Positions 50,858 through 59,605 of a stretch of 64,000 nt of DNA are shown here, piece after piece; positions within the stretch are counted from its first letter, which is position 1, and every line of letters starts with the position of its first letter. Source of the DNA: Ilumatobacter sp. (GTDB lineage Bacteria > Actinomycetota > Acidimicrobiia > Acidimicrobiales > Ilumatobacteraceae); NCBI GenBank assembly GCA_018666235.1, contig JABJAB010000105.1, forward strand, positions 1-64,000. The letters are read 5' to 3'. Under the pieces are notes generated by a model that saw nothing but the letters and a program-made list of their open reading frames with translations, did no database searches and was not told where the DNA came from. The translations under genes and the position numbers were made by a program.

Positions 50858-50973
50858 CGTGCCGACTTGACGAGCCCGTTGGGTGTGTCCGGTCGCGAAT
50901 CGTGCGGCGGGTGTGATGCCCGTCGTCGCGGGACGGCTCGACCGTGACAGTGCATCCCTAGAGTGATGCCCGC

Positions 50974-53463
50974 ATGAGTGACGAGGAGCTGTTCGGCGAC
51001 ATCCCCCATCCGGCGGACGCGCCGTCCGCGGAGTCGGACCAGGCCGCACCCGTCGGGCCGTTCGGTGCGGGGAGCGAGATCGTCTCGCATGGCCCGTCGC
51101 CGTTCGCCCAAGGGCTCAATCCCGATCAGCTCGATGCTGTGGTCCACCAGAGTGGGCCTTTGCTGGTGGTCGCCGGTGCCGGTTCGGGCAAGACGCGGGT
51201 GCTCACACATCGCATCGCGCACCTCATCCATGTGGGCGTGCACCCGTCGAAGATCCTGGCGATCACGTTCACCAACAAAGCCGCTGCCGAGATGCGCGAA
51301 CGCGTCGCCACGCTGGTTGGGCCGGTCGTCAAGACAATGTGGGTGTCCACCTTCCATTCGGCGTGCGTGCGCATCTTGCGCGCCAATGCCGACGCGCTCG
51401 GTTACCCCCGACAGTTTTCGATCTACGACTCAGCCGACACCAATCGCCTCACCGGCTACGTCATCCGCGACCAGGGGCTTGACTCGAAGCGCTTCACTCC
51501 ACGCGGCGTGCACGGCATCATCAGCAACTGGAAGAATGAGCTGGTCTCTCCGGCCGAAGCAGCCGACGGCGCTGAGAACATCTTCGATCGCAAGCACGCC
51601 GAGGTCTACGCCGAGTATCAGGCGAGGCTCCTCAAGGCCGGTGCGATGGACTTTGATGACCTGCTGACCAAGACCGTCGAGCTGTTCAAGAATCACGGCG
51701 ACGTCCTCGAGCACTACCGCGAACGCTTCGCCCACATCCTTGTCGACGAATACCAGGACACCAATAACGCCCAGAACCAGATGGTGCTGATGCTCGCCGG
51801 CGGCCACAACAACGTCTGCGTCGTCGGCGACACCGACCAGTCGGTCTATCGATTCCGCGGTGCCGATTTTCGCAACATCTTGCAGTTTGAGGAGGCGTTT
51901 CCCGACGTCACCACGGTGGTGCTCGACCAGAACTATCGCAGCACGCAGACAATCCTCGATGCCGCCAACGCCGTCATTGAAAACAACACTGAGCGCCGGC
52001 CCAAGTCGCTGTGGACCGATAGTGGCAGTGGCGAACGCATCCAGCGATATCACGCTGAAGACGAAGGCGATGAGGCCAACTGGGTGGCCGGGACGGCGAA
52101 ACAGTTGCAACGCGATGCCGACGCGAACTTCCGCGACATCGCCGTGCTGTACCGAACCAACGCACAGAGTCGTGTCATCGAAGAAGCGTTCATGCGCCAA
52201 GGCGTCCCCTACAAGGTGGTGGGTGGCACCCGGTTCTACGACCGGCGCGAAGTGAAAGACGCCATGGCCTACCTGCGTGCGGTGGTCAACCCCGCTGACG
52301 AGGTCAGCCTGAAACGGATTCTGAACGTTCCGAAGCGAGGCATTGGCGATACCAGCGTGGCCAAGCTCGACGCGTTTGCCGCCGCTGAGGGCATCGGGTT
52401 TGCCGACGCTCTGCGGCGATGCGACGAGGCGGGCGTGAGCGGTCCCGCGCTCCGTGGCATCGGCAAGTTCGTGGAACTGGTCGATGGTATGACCGGCATG
52501 GTCGACGATGACCAGTACGGGCCGGCGGACATCCTCCAGCTGGCACTCGACGGGTCGGGCTACCTCGCTGAGCTCGAAGCCGAAGACTCAGTCGAAGCGC
52601 ATACCCGCCTCGAGAACATGGGCGAGTTGATCGGGTCCGCACGCGAGTTCACCGTGATTTCTGAGTTCATGGAACAGGTCGCGCTCGTCGCTGACACTGA
52701 CGACCTGCCAGAGGACGAGGTCGAAGACATGGTGATTCTCATGACGTTGCACTCGGCAAAGGGCCTCGAGTTTCCTGTCGTGTTTCTCGCCGGCGTCGAA
52801 GAGGGCATCTTCCCGCACATCCGGTCGCTCACCGAACCAATCGAAATGGAAGAGGAGCGTCGACTCGCGTACGTCGGCATCACGCGGGCAATGAATCGGC
52901 TGTACATGAGCCACGCGTGGAGCCGGCAGTTGTTCGGGTCGACGCAGTACAACCCCCCGTCGCGGTTCTTCGACGAGATCCCCGAAGGGTTGATCGAGGC
53001 GAGCGGCAACGTGAGTGGTCGCTCCAGCTATGGGCGTCAGAGTTACCGATCGGGGTACGGCGGTGCCTCCGGCAGTGGTCGACCGGATCGCGAAGGGCGC
53101 GGGAACGACTCGTCCTCTACGCCGCCGCCGTACCGACGCGCGGTCGACGAGGAGATGCCTGGGCGCGACATCAATGCCGATGTGAACGACGATGTACAAG
53201 ACGCCAAGCAGGCACAGGACGCACATCGCGATCGTGTTGTCGAAGCAGCGATGCAGTTTGCCAAGAAGCATGCCCCCGAGCCGTCGAACAGTCAGGAACT
53301 TGGGCTGCACGTCGGCGACGGCGTTGAACATCCCAGCTTCGGTGCAGGAGTGATCATCGACATCTCCGGTGAGGGCGAGAAGGCTGAGGCCACGATCAAC
53401 TTCACTGGCACGGGCACCAAGCACCTCTCGCTTGCCTGGGCGCCGCTCAAGAAGATCGAGTGA
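50974..53463 (+). CDS. pcrA: UvrD/PcrA-type ATP-dependent DNA helicase
   Basis: This 829-residue SF1A helicase unwinds DNA in nucleotide-excision and mismatch repair. The N-terminal 45 residues are unstructured. Motif I is 'VVAGAGSGKTRVLTHRI', motif II 'LVDEYQDTNNAQ', motif III 'VVGDTDQSVYRFRGAD', motif IV 'QNYRSTQTILDAANAV' and motif V 'LHSAKGLEFPVVFLAG'; the C-terminal 'GVEHPSFGAGVIIDISG' is the Tudor-like tail of PcrA. A low-complexity Gly/Ser/Arg linker covers residues 680-730. PcrA and UvrD1 are not distinguished here; the essential actinobacterial helicase of this type is expected. Confidence 0.93.
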   Translation: MSDEELFGDIPHPADAPSAESDQAAPVGPFGAGSEIVSHGPSPFAQGLNPDQLDAVVHQSGPLLVVAGAGSGKTRVLTHRIAHLIHVGVHPSKILAITFTNKAAAEMRERVATLVGPVVKTMWVSTFHSACVRILRANADALGYPRQFSIYDSADTNRLTGYVIRDQGLDSKRFTPRGVHGIISNWKNELVSPAEAADGAENIFDRKHAEVYAEYQARLLKAGAMDFDDLLTKTVELFKNHGDVLEHYRERFAHILVDEYQDTNNAQNQMVLMLAGGHNNVCVVGDTDQSVYRFRGADFRNILQFEEAFPDVTTVVLDQNYRSTQTILDAANAVIENNTERRPKSLWTDSGSGERIQRYHAEDEGDEANWVAGTAKQLQRDADANFRDIAVLYRTNAQSRVIEEAFMRQGVPYKVVGGTRFYDRREVKDAMAYLRAVVNPADEVSLKRILNVPKRGIGDTSVAKLDAFAAAEGIGFADALRRCDEAGVSGPALRGIGKFVELVDGMTGMVDDDQYGPADILQLALDGSGYLAELEAEDSVEAHTRLENMGELIGSAREFTVISEFMEQVALVADTDDLPEDEVEDMVILMTLHSAKGLEFPVVFLAGVEEGIFPHIRSLTEPIEMEEERRLAYVGITRAMNRLYMSHAWSRQLFGSTQYNPPSRFFDEIPEGLIEASGNVSGRSSYGRQSYRSGYGGASGSGRPDREGRGNDSSSTPPPYRRAVDEEMPGRDINADVNDDVQDAKQAQDAHRDRVVEAAMQFAKKHAPEPSNSQELGLHVGDGVEHPSFGAGVIIDISGEGEKAEATINFTGTGTKHLSLAWAPLKKIE

Positions 53464-53519
53464 ACGATGTCGTCAAGAAGATCGGGTCAGATGGCGCGGT
53501 ATCTGGCAGAATCAGAGAC

Positions 53520-53948
53520 GTGAAGGCAGCAATTCTGGTTGAGAGCTTGTCCGGCAATACGTGGAAGGCGGCCGAAAACGTCGCCGAGCTGCTGCAGCAG
53601 GAGCGGTGGACCATCACGGGCCTGTCCAAGGTCAAGCATCCCGACTACCAGTCGATCCACGAAGCGGACCTCGTCCTCGTCGGGACCTGGGTGCACGGAG
53701 CGTTCCTGTTCGGCCAGGCACCATGGGCCGCCAACAACATCGCGAACCTTCCCGCAATGCGCGGGAAGAAGGCTGCCGCGTTCTGCACGTTTGCACTCGA
53801 CCCGGGCCGCAGCCTCGACAAGCTCACGAATGTGCTCGGCGACACCGGCGCCTACGTCATCGGCGGACTGGCCATGAGTCGGAGCAAGCTCGACCAGCAC
53901 AGCGAAGAGTTCGCTGCGCGCCTCCTCGACGCAACCGTCGATGCCTGA
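53520..53948 (+). CDS. Flavodoxin-like protein
   Basis: This 142-residue protein begins 'VKAAILVESLSGNTWKAAEN' (read with Met at GTG 53520), which fits a flavodoxin FMN phosphate loop (S/T-x-S-G-N-T). Later segments are 'ADLVLVGTWVHGAFLFG', 'GKKAAAFCTFALDP' and 'GAYVIGGLAM'. It may be a low-potential electron carrier or a binding domain. An earlier GTG at 53460 overlaps the helicase stop but adds 20 unrelated residues, so it was not used. The gene is 57 bp downstream of the helicase and could be co-transcribed. Confidence 0.78.
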   Translation: MKAAILVESLSGNTWKAAENVAELLQQERWTITGLSKVKHPDYQSIHEADLVLVGTWVHGAFLFGQAPWAANNIANLPAMRGKKAAAFCTFALDPGRSLDKLTNVLGDTGAYVIGGLAMSRSKLDQHSEEFAARLLDATVDA

Positions 53949-53962
53949 CTCCGAGTCGGCGC

Positions 53963-54496
53963 TCAGCGCCCGCTGTCGTTGGTGACGCCGCTGAGATCGA
54001 TCGACAGCAATCGCTGGTTTTCGACGACGGGGTTCACGCCTTGCGGGGGCGGTGACAGTTCGCTCACGTCGATGGTGTTGCCGTTGCAGTCGGTGAACTT
54101 GCGTGTCCCCTCACCCGCGTCGTTACGTACTTGCTCAACGACACAGCTTTCGTCGCCACCAGCCGGGTAGGCGTAGTACACGACCCAACCGATTGCGGGG
54201 TCGTCGCCGGTGTGATCGAGCACGATGGTGCGCTCTCCCTCGGTGGTGCCGAGGCCCGGGAAGAGAATGGGGCCTTTGTCAACGATTTCGTCGGCAACGT
54301 TGGTCACGCTGCCGACGCGCAAGTTGGACGGGGCGAGCCGATCAGATGTTGCCGCGTCGCCGCGCGAGATGTATGCCGCGAATCCCCACAGCATCAGCCC
54401 GATCAGGCCGAGGACCACGAGCCCGCCCAGGTTGGGGAGCAGCGCACGCGTCAACGGCGATCGAAGCTTGACTGGCTTGTCGTTCACCTTCGCCAC
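53963..54496 (-). CDS. Single-pass membrane protein of unknown function
   Basis: This encodes 177 residues. A short cytosolic N-terminus ('KVNDKPVKLRSPLTR') is followed by one transmembrane helix (about residues 22-45, 'LGGLVVLGLIGLMLWGFAAY') and an extracytoplasmic domain with two cysteines ('DESCVVEQV', 'FTDCNGN'). No family recognised. The GTG at 54496 is chosen because the reading upstream is poor coding sequence. It is convergent with the flavodoxin gene and divergent from the B12-binding gene. Confidence 0.65.
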   Translation of the reverse strand: MAKVNDKPVKLRSPLTRALLPNLGGLVVLGLIGLMLWGFAAYISRGDAATSDRLAPSNLRVGSVTNVADEIVDKGPILFPGLGTTEGERTIVLDHTGDDPAIGWVVYYAYPAGGDESCVVEQVRNDAGEGTRKFTDCNGNTIDVSELSPPPQGVNPVVENQRLLSIDLSGVTNDSGR

Positions 54497-54636
54497 CAGC
54501 TCAGTCTGCCGCCCCCAGCCCGTTTCGCGTCGTCGGGGAAACGGACTGGGCCTGGTTCCAGTCCACCTGCACGGTGTCAGAGGTGCCTCGGGTCGGTTGG
54601 TGGAACACGGCACGTGCGGCATAAGGTTCTGAACTT

Positions 54637-55041
54637 GTGAAGCGTCCGTACCGCATCGTTGTTGCCAAGCCTGGCCTGGATGGCCACGATCGTGGCGCCA
54701 AGACCATCACCCGTGCCCTCCGGGACCACGGTTTCGAGGTCATTTACACCGGCCTGCACCAAACGCCCGAACAGATCGCAGAAACCGTGTTGCAGGAAGA
54801 TGCGGACGGCGTCGGCCTCTCGCTCCTTTCCGGCGCGCACCTCACGCTCTTCCCGCGCGTGATGGAAGAGCTTCGCAATCGCGACCTGGGCGACGTGCTC
54901 GTCTTTGGCGGCGGGGTCATCCCCGACGCTGACGCACGTGCGTTGCAGGAGCAGGGTGTCGCAAAGATTTTTGGTCCCGGATCGTCATTGAAAGCAATTG
55001 GCGAGTGGCTGGAGACGGCCCTGGACGAGACCGAAACCTGA
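54637..55041 (+). CDS. Stand-alone B12-binding domain (methylmalonyl-CoA mutase C-terminal type)
   Basis: This 134-residue cobalamin-binding protein has the ligand motif D-x-H-x-x-G (D15, H17, G20) in 'PGLDGHDRGAKTI', the second motif 'GLSLLSGAH', and the 'VFGGGVIP' loop. It matches the small subunit of split acyl-CoA mutases (methylmalonyl-CoA or 2-hydroxyisobutyryl-CoA mutase). The catalytic subunit is not in the window. It lies 53 bp upstream of sucC, linking it to succinyl-CoA metabolism. The start is GTG 54637. Confidence 0.9.
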   Translation: MKRPYRIVVAKPGLDGHDRGAKTITRALRDHGFEVIYTGLHQTPEQIAETVLQEDADGVGLSLLSGAHLTLFPRVMEELRNRDLGDVLVFGGGVIPDADARALQEQGVAKIFGPGSSLKAIGEWLETALDETET

Positions 55042-55094
55042 CACCAATCACATTCGCAACCCATCCGCACACATGAAAGAGAGGGGACCCCACC

Positions 55095-56240
55095 GTGGAT
55101 CTCTTTGAATATCAGGGCAAGCAGTACTTCGCCCGCTATGACATTCCGGTCAGCCCTGGAGGGCCTGCCGACACCGTTGATGAGGCGGTGAAGGAAGCTG
55201 CGTCTGCTGGCTACCCCGTTGTCGTCAAGGCGCAGGTGCAGGTCGGCGGCCGCGGCAAGGCCGGTGGCATCAAGCTGGCCGACAATGAAGCTGAAGTGCG
55301 AGAACACGCCGGCAACATTTTGGGCATGGACATCAAGGGACACGTTGTGCGTCGTCTCTGGGTCGAGGCTGCGTCTGATATTGACGAGGAGTACTACGTC
55401 TCCTTTACCCTCGACCGCAGCGAGAAGAAGCACCTCATGATGCTGTCGCGCGAAGGCGGCGTCGAGATCGAGGTCGTGGCGGAAGAGAACCCCGATGCGA
55501 TCGTCAAGCTCCACATCGACCCAGTCGACGGCCTCTCCGAGGCCGTCGCCCGCCAGGCATGCATCGAGGCCAAGCTTCCCGAGCGGGCGATCGACGGGGC
55601 GACCGACATCCTCGTGAAGCTGTACCGCTGTTACGACGAGGGCGATTGCGACCTCGCCGAGATCAACCCGCTGATTCTCAAGCCGACCGGTGAAGTGCAC
55701 GCGCTCGACGCCAAGGTCACCCTCGACGGCAACGCCGAGTTCCGTCATCCCGAGTGGGACGCTTTCCGCGGTCTCACCGAGATGGACGACCGCGAGAAGA
55801 TGGCTGCCGAAAAGGACCTCCAATACATCGGTCTCGACGGCACCGTCGGCATCATCGCGAACGGTGCCGGGCTGGCAATGTCGACGCTCGACGTCGTCAA
55901 TCAGGTTGGCGGTTCGGCCGCGAACTTCCTCGACATCGGCGGCGGCGCCAACGCCGACGTCATGGCCGGTGCGCTCGAAGTCATCAACTTCGACGAGAAC
56001 GTCAAGTCGATCTTCATCAACATCTTCGGCGGCATCACCCGCGGCGAAGAAGTTGCCAAGGGCATCGTCGAGGCGATGGGTCGCGTTGACCTCAAGGCTC
56101 CGATCGTGATCCGCCTCGATGGCACCAACGCCGAGGAGGGTCGTCAGATTCTCCTCGATGCAGGCATTCCGGAAGACAAGCTCCGCTCGGAGCCGACCAT
56201 GCTCGAAGCTGCTCGCGCAGCTGTCGCGCTCGCAAGCTGA
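55095..56240 (+). CDS. sucC: Succinyl-CoA synthetase subunit beta (ADP-forming)
   Basis: This 381-residue ATP-grasp subunit of the TCA-cycle enzyme interconverts succinyl-CoA and succinate with nucleotide phosphorylation. It has 'MDLFEYQGKQYFARYDIPV' (GTG start), the ATP-grasp 'VVVKAQVQVGGRGKAGGIKL', 'DLAEINPLIL' (Mg/ADP site) and 'FINIFGGITRGEEVAKGIVE'. It forms a heterotetramer with sucD, which starts 9 bp downstream. The start codon was confirmed by a purine-rich RBS ('AGAGAGGGG'). Confidence 0.96.
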   Translation: MDLFEYQGKQYFARYDIPVSPGGPADTVDEAVKEAASAGYPVVVKAQVQVGGRGKAGGIKLADNEAEVREHAGNILGMDIKGHVVRRLWVEAASDIDEEYYVSFTLDRSEKKHLMMLSREGGVEIEVVAEENPDAIVKLHIDPVDGLSEAVARQACIEAKLPERAIDGATDILVKLYRCYDEGDCDLAEINPLILKPTGEVHALDAKVTLDGNAEFRHPEWDAFRGLTEMDDREKMAAEKDLQYIGLDGTVGIIANGAGLAMSTLDVVNQVGGSAANFLDIGGGANADVMAGALEVINFDENVKSIFINIFGGITRGEEVAKGIVEAMGRVDLKAPIVIRLDGTNAEEGRQILLDAGIPEDKLRSEPTMLEAARAAVALAS

Positions 56241-56249
56241 GGTACTGAC

Positions 56250-57146
56250 ATGGCAATTTTTGTTGACGAGAACACGAAGGTCATCGTCCAGGGCCTGACC
56301 GGTGGTCAGGGCAAGTACCACGGCCTCCGCAACCGTGACTATGGCACCCAGGTCGTCGGGGGCGTCACGCCCGGCAAGGGTGGCCAAGACGTCGAGGGCA
56401 TTCCGATCTTCAATTCGGTCGCCGAAGCCGTCGAGGCAACCGGAGCGAACGCGTCGTTCGCCGCCGTCCCGCCGAAGTTCGCTTCTGGCGCCATCATGGA
56501 AGCGGCCGAAGCCGGCATCGGATTCGTCGTGTGCATCACCGAGGGCATTCCGGCCCAGGATGAGGCCAAGGTCTTCAACCGCCTGGTTCGCGACTTCCCC
56601 GGAACCCGTCTGCTCGGCCCCAACTGCCCCGGCATCATCAGCCCCGGCAAGTGCAACATCGGCATTACCGCTGGCGAGATCGCTCAGAACCCCACCGCTG
56701 GTGGCCCGAACGTCGGCATTGTGAGTCGCTCCGGCACGCTCACCTACCAGGCGCTCTATGAGCTCAAGCAGCGTGGCATCGGCGTGTCGACCTGTGTCGG
56801 CATCGGTGGTGACCCGGTGCCCGGGACCAACTTCATCGACTGCCTCTCGGAGTTCCAGAATGACCCCGAGACGCATGCGATCATGATGCTCGGTGAAATC
56901 GGCGGCTCGGCCGAAGAAGAAGCCGCCGAGTACATCGCGGCCAACGTCACCAAGCCGATGAGCGCATACATCGCGGGCGTCACTGCGCCGGCCGGCAAGA
57001 AGATGGGCCACGCAGGCGCCATTGTTTCGGGCAACAAGGGCACGGCTCAGGGCAAGATGGACGCGCTCGCAGCTGCTGGCGTGAAGGTCGGTCTCAATCC
57101 GACCGAAGCCGGTGAGCTCATGGCGGAAATCGTCGCCGCCCTCTAG
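56250..57146 (+). CDS. sucD: Succinyl-CoA synthetase subunit alpha
   Basis: This 298-residue subunit has the CoA-binding Rossmann domain 'VIVQGLTGGQGKYHGLRNRD' and 'GPNCPGIISPGKCNIGI'; the phosphorylated His is H254 in 'GKKMGHAGAIVSGNKGTAQG'. It ends with 'LNPTEAGELMAEI'. The preceding sucC lies within 10 bp, so the two are co-transcribed. A strong hairpin terminator follows at 57154. Confidence 0.96.
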   Translation: MAIFVDENTKVIVQGLTGGQGKYHGLRNRDYGTQVVGGVTPGKGGQDVEGIPIFNSVAEAVEATGANASFAAVPPKFASGAIMEAAEAGIGFVVCITEGIPAQDEAKVFNRLVRDFPGTRLLGPNCPGIISPGKCNIGITAGEIAQNPTAGGPNVGIVSRSGTLTYQALYELKQRGIGVSTCVGIGGDPVPGTNFIDCLSEFQNDPETHAIMMLGEIGGSAEEEAAEYIAANVTKPMSAYIAGVTAPAGKKMGHAGAIVSGNKGTAQGKMDALAAAGVKVGLNPTEAGELMAEIVAAL

Positions 57147-57153
57147 TTTCCAG

Positions 57154-57212
57154 CGAAGGCATGTGGTCGTTACGCACAATGTGCGTGACGACCACATGCC
57201 TTCGGCATTTTT
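57154..57212 (+). terminator. Strong Rho-independent terminator of the sucCD operon
   Basis: The two 25-nt arms (57154-57178 and 57180-57204) are complementary at 24 of 25 positions; the mismatch is a T-C difference that leaves a G-U pair in RNA. The hairpin starts 8 bp after the sucD stop and is followed by TTTTT (57208-57212). It also separates sucD from the convergent gene at 57222, where its minus-strand side lacks a T tract. Confidence 0.9.
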
Positions 57213-57221
57213 CGGGTCAGG

Positions 57222-57800
57222 TCACGGTGCCGGCGGCGGAGGGGGTGTGTCGTCGGCTGGAGGCGGAGGCGGAGGCGGAGGCGGAGGCGGAGGAGGCATG
57301 GCATCGCTGCTGCTCCCACCAAAGCTCTCCTTGATCTTGTTGATGTCGGTGAGATCTGACAGTTCGCCGCCCGCAGCCTGGAAGTTGAGGAATGCGCCCG
57401 TTGCAGCGACGAGGCCGGAGATGGCTGAGAGGATCATGCCGAAGCCTCGGCCAACGCTGCCGCCCGCAGCCTCGATGATGTCCTTGCCCTCGATTGGGTT
57501 GAAAATGATGCGAAGTAGAAAGAGGAACGCCGCCAGAGCGGTAGCGGCGAGAAGAATGAGCGGCCAGGGCAGTCCCTTGTTGTCCATCGTCCCGGAGGCG
57601 AGCAGGAATGCAATGACCCCGCTGGCGACGAACAGCAGCCAGGGAATCGTCCCGGTGAAGAAGAAGTCGAACGCATTGCCGCCTGAGTCGGAAAAGCCGA
57701 AGCCGGACACGTTGATCCAGTTGAACAGTCCGAAGATGGCGACGCCTGCACCGCCCCCGATCATCAACCAGTCGGATGTCTTGAAGTTACTGAAGTCCAC
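57222..57800 (-). CDS. Multi-pass membrane protein with a proline-rich C-terminal tail
   Basis: This encodes 192 residues. GTG 57800 is preceded by a clear RBS (GAGGGGA). Four hydrophobic helices lie around residues 12-30, 45-62, 70-85 and 95-115, then 'GMILSAISGLVAATGAFLNF'. A cytosolic 'ELSDLTDINKIKESFG' segment leads to a tail of 13 consecutive prolines and a second run. The prolines are encoded by a hexanucleotide repeat (GGCGGA on the plus strand at about 57259-57297). The function is unknown; a proline tail of this type could bind partner proteins. Confidence 0.78.
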   Translation of the reverse strand: MDFSNFKTSDWLMIGGGAGVAIFGLFNWINVSGFGFSDSGGNAFDFFFTGTIPWLLFVASGVIAFLLASGTMDNKGLPWPLILLAATALAAFLFLLRIIFNPIEGKDIIEAAGGSVGRGFGMILSAISGLVAATGAFLNFQAAGGELSDLTDINKIKESFGGSSSDAMPPPPPPPPPPPPPADDTPPPPPAP

Positions 57801-57937
57801 TTCGTTCCCCTCCTGAGGCTCTGATGTGATCAAGGTGACCGTGACGGTCAACGACCGTACCTCTTCTCGACGGAGCGATTCTGAGTATTCCGAGCGGTGT
57901 TGCGGAACGGCGGACACCTGAGGCCTACGCTCGCGTC

Positions 57938-59506
57938 GTGCCTACCGCTCTGCTCTCCGTGTACGACAAGACCGGCGTGGTCGAATTCGCCCAGTCGCTC
58001 AGCCAGCTTGGGTGGTCGCTGATCTCCAGCGGGGGAACCGCTCGAGCCATCGCTGACGCCGGAATTCCGGTCACTGACGTTGCTGATGTCACCGGTGTCC
58101 CCGCGATTCTGGGTCACCGTGTCGTCACGCTGCACCCGAAGGTCCACGGCGGCATTCTGGCCGACCCAACTGATGCCGAGCACGTTGCCGACATGGATGA
58201 GTACGGCATCAAGCCATTCGATCTCGTCGTTGGGAACCTTTATCCGTTCGGGCAGAGTCCTGACGACTTCGAGCACGGTTCAGGCGGAGCCGTTGAGATG
58301 ATCGATATCGGCGGCCCGGCAATGGTGCGTGCCGCGGCAAAGAACCACGCGCACGTCGCAGTTGTCGTCGACCCCAAGAACTACGGCCCCGTGATTGACG
58401 AACTCCGCGCAGACGGCGTCTTGAGTGAGACCACCCGACGTCGGCTAGCCCGGGCAGCGTTTGCGCACACCGCGGCGTACGACGCGGCGATCGTCACGTG
58501 GTTCGATGACACTGATCCTGATCTCGCTGACGAGTCGCTCACGGTCGAAGAGGTTGACACTTCCGGCGCGTTGCCCGCCTCGATCCATCTGGCACTGTCC
58601 AACGTGCAGTCGTTGCGTTACGGAGAGAATCCTCATCAGGAGGGCGCTCGGTACCGCCAAGCCGGTGCGACCAGCTGGTGGGACTCAATGACGCAGCACG
58701 GCGGCAAGGCGTTGAGCTACCTCAACTTGTATGACACCGAAGCAGCGTGGCGACTCGTTCATCGGTTCGATGACCCGGCCTGCGTCGTCGTGAAACATGC
58801 AAATCCCTGCGGCGTGGCGATCGCCGATGACATCACGACCGCGTACGTACGCGCCAACGCGTGCGACCCGGTCAGCGCCTTCGGTGGCATCGTCGCCGTC
58901 AACCGCACGGTCACCAACGAGATGGCCGTCGCGCTTGGCGACGTGTTCACCGAAGTTGTCGTGGCTCCCGGCTTCGACGACGACGCGCTGGCCACCCTCG
59001 CGGCGAAGAAGAACCTCCGGGTCATCGCCGCCAATGCGCCGTCTCCCTTGCCGTTCGACGTCCGCCCCATCGATGGTGGCCTGCTCGTCCAACAGCCCGA
59101 CCCGGTCGATGCACGATCTGACGCGTGGCGCGTGGTCACATCGGTGCAGCCGACCGAGGGGCAGTGGGCTGATATGGAGTTTGCCTGGACGGTGTGCGCC
59201 GCAGTCACCAGCAACGCAATCGTCTACACGAAGGACCAGCAGGCTTTTGGTATCGGTGCAGGACAGCAGAATCGTCTCGACTCCGCACGAATCGCCGCCC
59301 GACGAGCCGAAGGACGCGCAACGGGCGGCGCGTGCGCCAGCGATGCGTTCTTCCCGTTTCGTGACGGGCTCGACGCAGCGGTTGAAGCCGGTGTGTCGTG
59401 CGTCATCCAGCCTGGCGGATCGATGCGTGACGACGAGGTCGTCGCTGCTGCCGATGAACACGGCCTCGCCATGGTCTTCACCGGTCAGCGCCACTTCCGC
59501 CACTGA
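57938..59506 (+). CDS. purH: Bifunctional AICAR transformylase/IMP cyclohydrolase
   Basis: This 522-residue enzyme catalyses the last two steps of purine synthesis. The N-terminal MGS-like IMP cyclohydrolase domain begins 'ALLSVYDKTGVVEFAQSLSQ'. The AICAR formyltransferase domain includes 'LRYGENPHQEGARYRQ', the catalytic Lys/His pair 'VVKHANPCGVAI', 'ACDPVSAFGGIVAVN', 'GIGAGQQNRLDSARIAA' and 'ASDAFFPFRDGLDAA'. Length is normal for the family. The start is GTG 57938. It is divergent from the proline-tailed gene. Confidence 0.95.
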   Translation: MPTALLSVYDKTGVVEFAQSLSQLGWSLISSGGTARAIADAGIPVTDVADVTGVPAILGHRVVTLHPKVHGGILADPTDAEHVADMDEYGIKPFDLVVGNLYPFGQSPDDFEHGSGGAVEMIDIGGPAMVRAAAKNHAHVAVVVDPKNYGPVIDELRADGVLSETTRRRLARAAFAHTAAYDAAIVTWFDDTDPDLADESLTVEEVDTSGALPASIHLALSNVQSLRYGENPHQEGARYRQAGATSWWDSMTQHGGKALSYLNLYDTEAAWRLVHRFDDPACVVVKHANPCGVAIADDITTAYVRANACDPVSAFGGIVAVNRTVTNEMAVALGDVFTEVVVAPGFDDDALATLAAKKNLRVIAANAPSPLPFDVRPIDGGLLVQQPDPVDARSDAWRVVTSVQPTEGQWADMEFAWTVCAAVTSNAIVYTKDQQAFGIGAGQQNRLDSARIAARRAEGRATGGACASDAFFPFRDGLDAAVEAGVSCVIQPGGSMRDDEVVAAADEHGLAMVFTGQRHFRH

Positions 59507-59605
59507 TCCGGGAATCAACCGTTCCGCATCGTGGAACAAGGTCCGCCTGGTGGGAAGTTTCTGCTGCGGCACCAAGTCGATCGTTCGGGTGCATATGTTC
59601 CAGAC

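Noticed and set aside
53460..53519. Upstream GTG start for the flavodoxin-like gene overlapping the helicase stop
   Set aside because: The extra 20 residues precede the first beta-strand and have no flavodoxin counterpart, so the start at 53520 was used.
54744..57197. Very long minus-strand open frame (817 codons) across the B12-binding, sucC and sucD genes
   Set aside because: It is the antisense shadow of highly conserved, correctly motifed genes. High GC opens the reverse frame. No family motifs are visible in its translation.
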